NCBI GenBank assembly: GCA_964019135.1
Contig: OZ025260.1
Coordinates: 30,932,254 to 30,996,253 of the forward strand
Direction: 5' to 3'
DNA: 64,000 nt
Source: Arenicola marina
Lineage: Eukaryota; Annelida; Polychaeta; Arenicolidae
Shown here piece after piece: positions 62,460 through 64,000 of the stretch. Below the pieces are notes generated by a model. The model did not search any database and was not told where the DNA came from. It saw nothing but the letters and a program-made list of their open reading frames with translations. Position 1 is the first letter of the stretch. Each line of letters opens with the position of its first letter. The position numbers and the translations under genes were made by a program.

Positions 62460-64000
62460 CATTTGTTAACCTATATACAGATATATCCTTCTGTCAATGT
62501 ATCATCGTTATTCGCCTTAATAGAATATGTAATTACTACAGCAAGCGATTCTTGCATATTTCTCACCATTTCTTTGACTCATCTGATCAATATAAAGCGA
62601 GTGGAAACTTATTTCGGGACATCTGTACTTTAGAGTGGCGGCTACTCAAGAAACGCAATGTCGTGCCACAGACCGTCAGATACAACAACAGATTACGAGG
62701 TGTCTGAGGCGATAATCGGCTGATCATATCCATCCATTCGGCCTCAGTTGCAATATTAGTAACATACCATTGTGTTTATGGTAATGATTGTCACACTTAC
62801 TAAATATTGAAGCCCTAATAGTTATGTGCCTCTTGATCACTTTTGGCGCACGATTCTTAATCAAGGTTTTGGTCAATGTTCAATATATTGTTTCACATTT
62901 TAAACGTTGTTCTTCAATAGTCAGCCTAGCTTTAAAGGTCATGGGCAAAATTAACTGATATGGACTACAGCTAGTCGACGCAGCCACTCCCCCCACCCCC
63001 CCCGCGAAAAAGGAGAGAGGGGCATTTTAGCTGTAGACATGTGAACCCAGAGCACGGTCAGTAGCCTAACGCCCCGTCCAGACGATAGGTTTGTCCTATA
63101 GGTCTGTCCCATAGGTTTTTCCTGTGTTTTTTTAATATCAATGGGTCGTTAAGTTTTTTTGACAAAATAATTTTTTTTTGGGGGGGGGGGGGCGGGGGCG
63201 GGGGGTATTTGTATTTGTTTGTGCAGGGGTGTATAGTCGCAATGCTTTTTTCGTGTTGGTAGCGGCCGCTACGCCAGGGTTTCCATCATAAGAATATAAT
63301 AGGGCATGCCACATTTACCTCTAGAATAAGAGACTGTGCTTATCGCGTAATCAGCGCATGCGATTGTAATAGCCTACAATCATATCCACAAGTTTTTTTC
63401 GCATAAATTTCATTTTTAAATATAGGCCAAAGCCATAGCGTAGCATAAATGCCTCTTTTGTGTGCAATTTTAAATGAATAATTTTACGTTCAACACCTAT
63501 ATTTAGTAGACATGCACACAAAACGTCCTTCTATTACTTCAACTGATATGCTCTATTAATAACCCTAACCTGCAAAATACACCGCCGCTTGTAACACTAC
63601 ACCAGGCCGATGGTAAGTTATTACGGGAGCGGTCGGGAGTGTAATGCATACAACACGTGGCCTCCGTAAGGATGAGTATGTTTCAATTTTGCTGATGTTT
63701 TTTTCCGGTTCTTTTGTCACTGGATGATAAGCGACATCAGCTATTGTTAGGTTGTCATATGAAGACGCCGTGTCTTTGTGTTGAATAGTTGCCAGCGGCG
63801 CGCGATTCGGTCGTCAGCAAACCATTAGTGACGCTTGCACGAGCGATGACGTCATAACACCTGCAGCCCGCGTCTGCATGCAAAGACAACCCCGCCATGT
63901 CTGCCGGTGTTGGGCGTGTGTCGCTCATATTGCATTAGGCTAACCTGTGGACGATACAGCCATATAAAACGACGACGACGCACGACTTGGGAAGGGGTTT
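62460..64000. other. Gene-free right flank
   Basis: Mixed DNA with a G-run at about 63179-63205 and a T-run around 63170. No credible exon, array or RNA gene was recognised. Confidence 0.4.

Noticed and set aside
63553-63572. Telomere-like TAACCCTAACC
   Set aside because: Less than two repeat units, consistent with chance.

Overview
The window is metazoan nuclear DNA. It has introns with GT-AG splice sites, tRNA-derived short interspersed elements, DNA transposons and very abundant tandem repeats. The best organism clue is a ParaHox homeodomain of the Xlox/Pdx class followed by KKDEAKRRP, which from memory suits a lophotrochozoan. A mollusc is my best guess, but the sequence alone does not prove it.

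I can support only two protein-coding genes. (1) An Xlox/Pdx homeobox gene lies on the + strand as two coding exons (33204-34560 and 42937-43532), joined by an 8.4-kb intron. It predicts a 650-residue protein with a YPWM-type hexapeptide (FPWMK) and a homeodomain carrying the Xlox-diagnostic His44. (2) A sirtuin-family NAD+-dependent deacylase lies on the - strand as five coding exons between 61552 and 55171. It predicts 398 residues, with a zinc-ligand-like Cys/His module ahead of the catalytic domain. The exon phases of both genes close exactly. The genes converge, tail to tail, about 11.6 kb apart, and nothing in the sequence links them functionally.

Layout: 1-1.8 kb, G-rich 21/22-bp satellite. 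1.8-14.7 kb, gene-free DNA with short repeats and SINE fragments. 14.7-17.1 kb, 22-bp satellite followed by two SINEs. 19.0-28.2 kb, a 9.2-kb C-rich 17/18-bp satellite with higher-order duplication. 28.2-33.1 kb, several smaller arrays up to the 5' side of Xlox. 33.2-43.5 kb, Xlox, whose intron holds a 39/26-bp satellite, a TIR-bounded element (35940-37422), a SINE fragment, simple repeats and a hAT-like element with a perfect 8-bp target-site duplication (41801-42794). 43.5-55.1 kb, gene-free DNA with a 2-kb 34-bp satellite and several arrays. 55.2-61.6 kb, the sirtuin gene. 61.6-64 kb, flank with a small TIR element.

The most unusual structure is in sirtuin intron 2. About 47 head-to-tail copies of a 67-bp unit fill almost the whole intron (56954-60137). 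The unit is the intron/exon boundary itself: each copy carries the 3' splice acceptor plus the first 25 nt of exon 3. By rough tally, about one third of the window is tandem repeat. All of the very long open frames in it are by-products of stop-free repeats, not genes.
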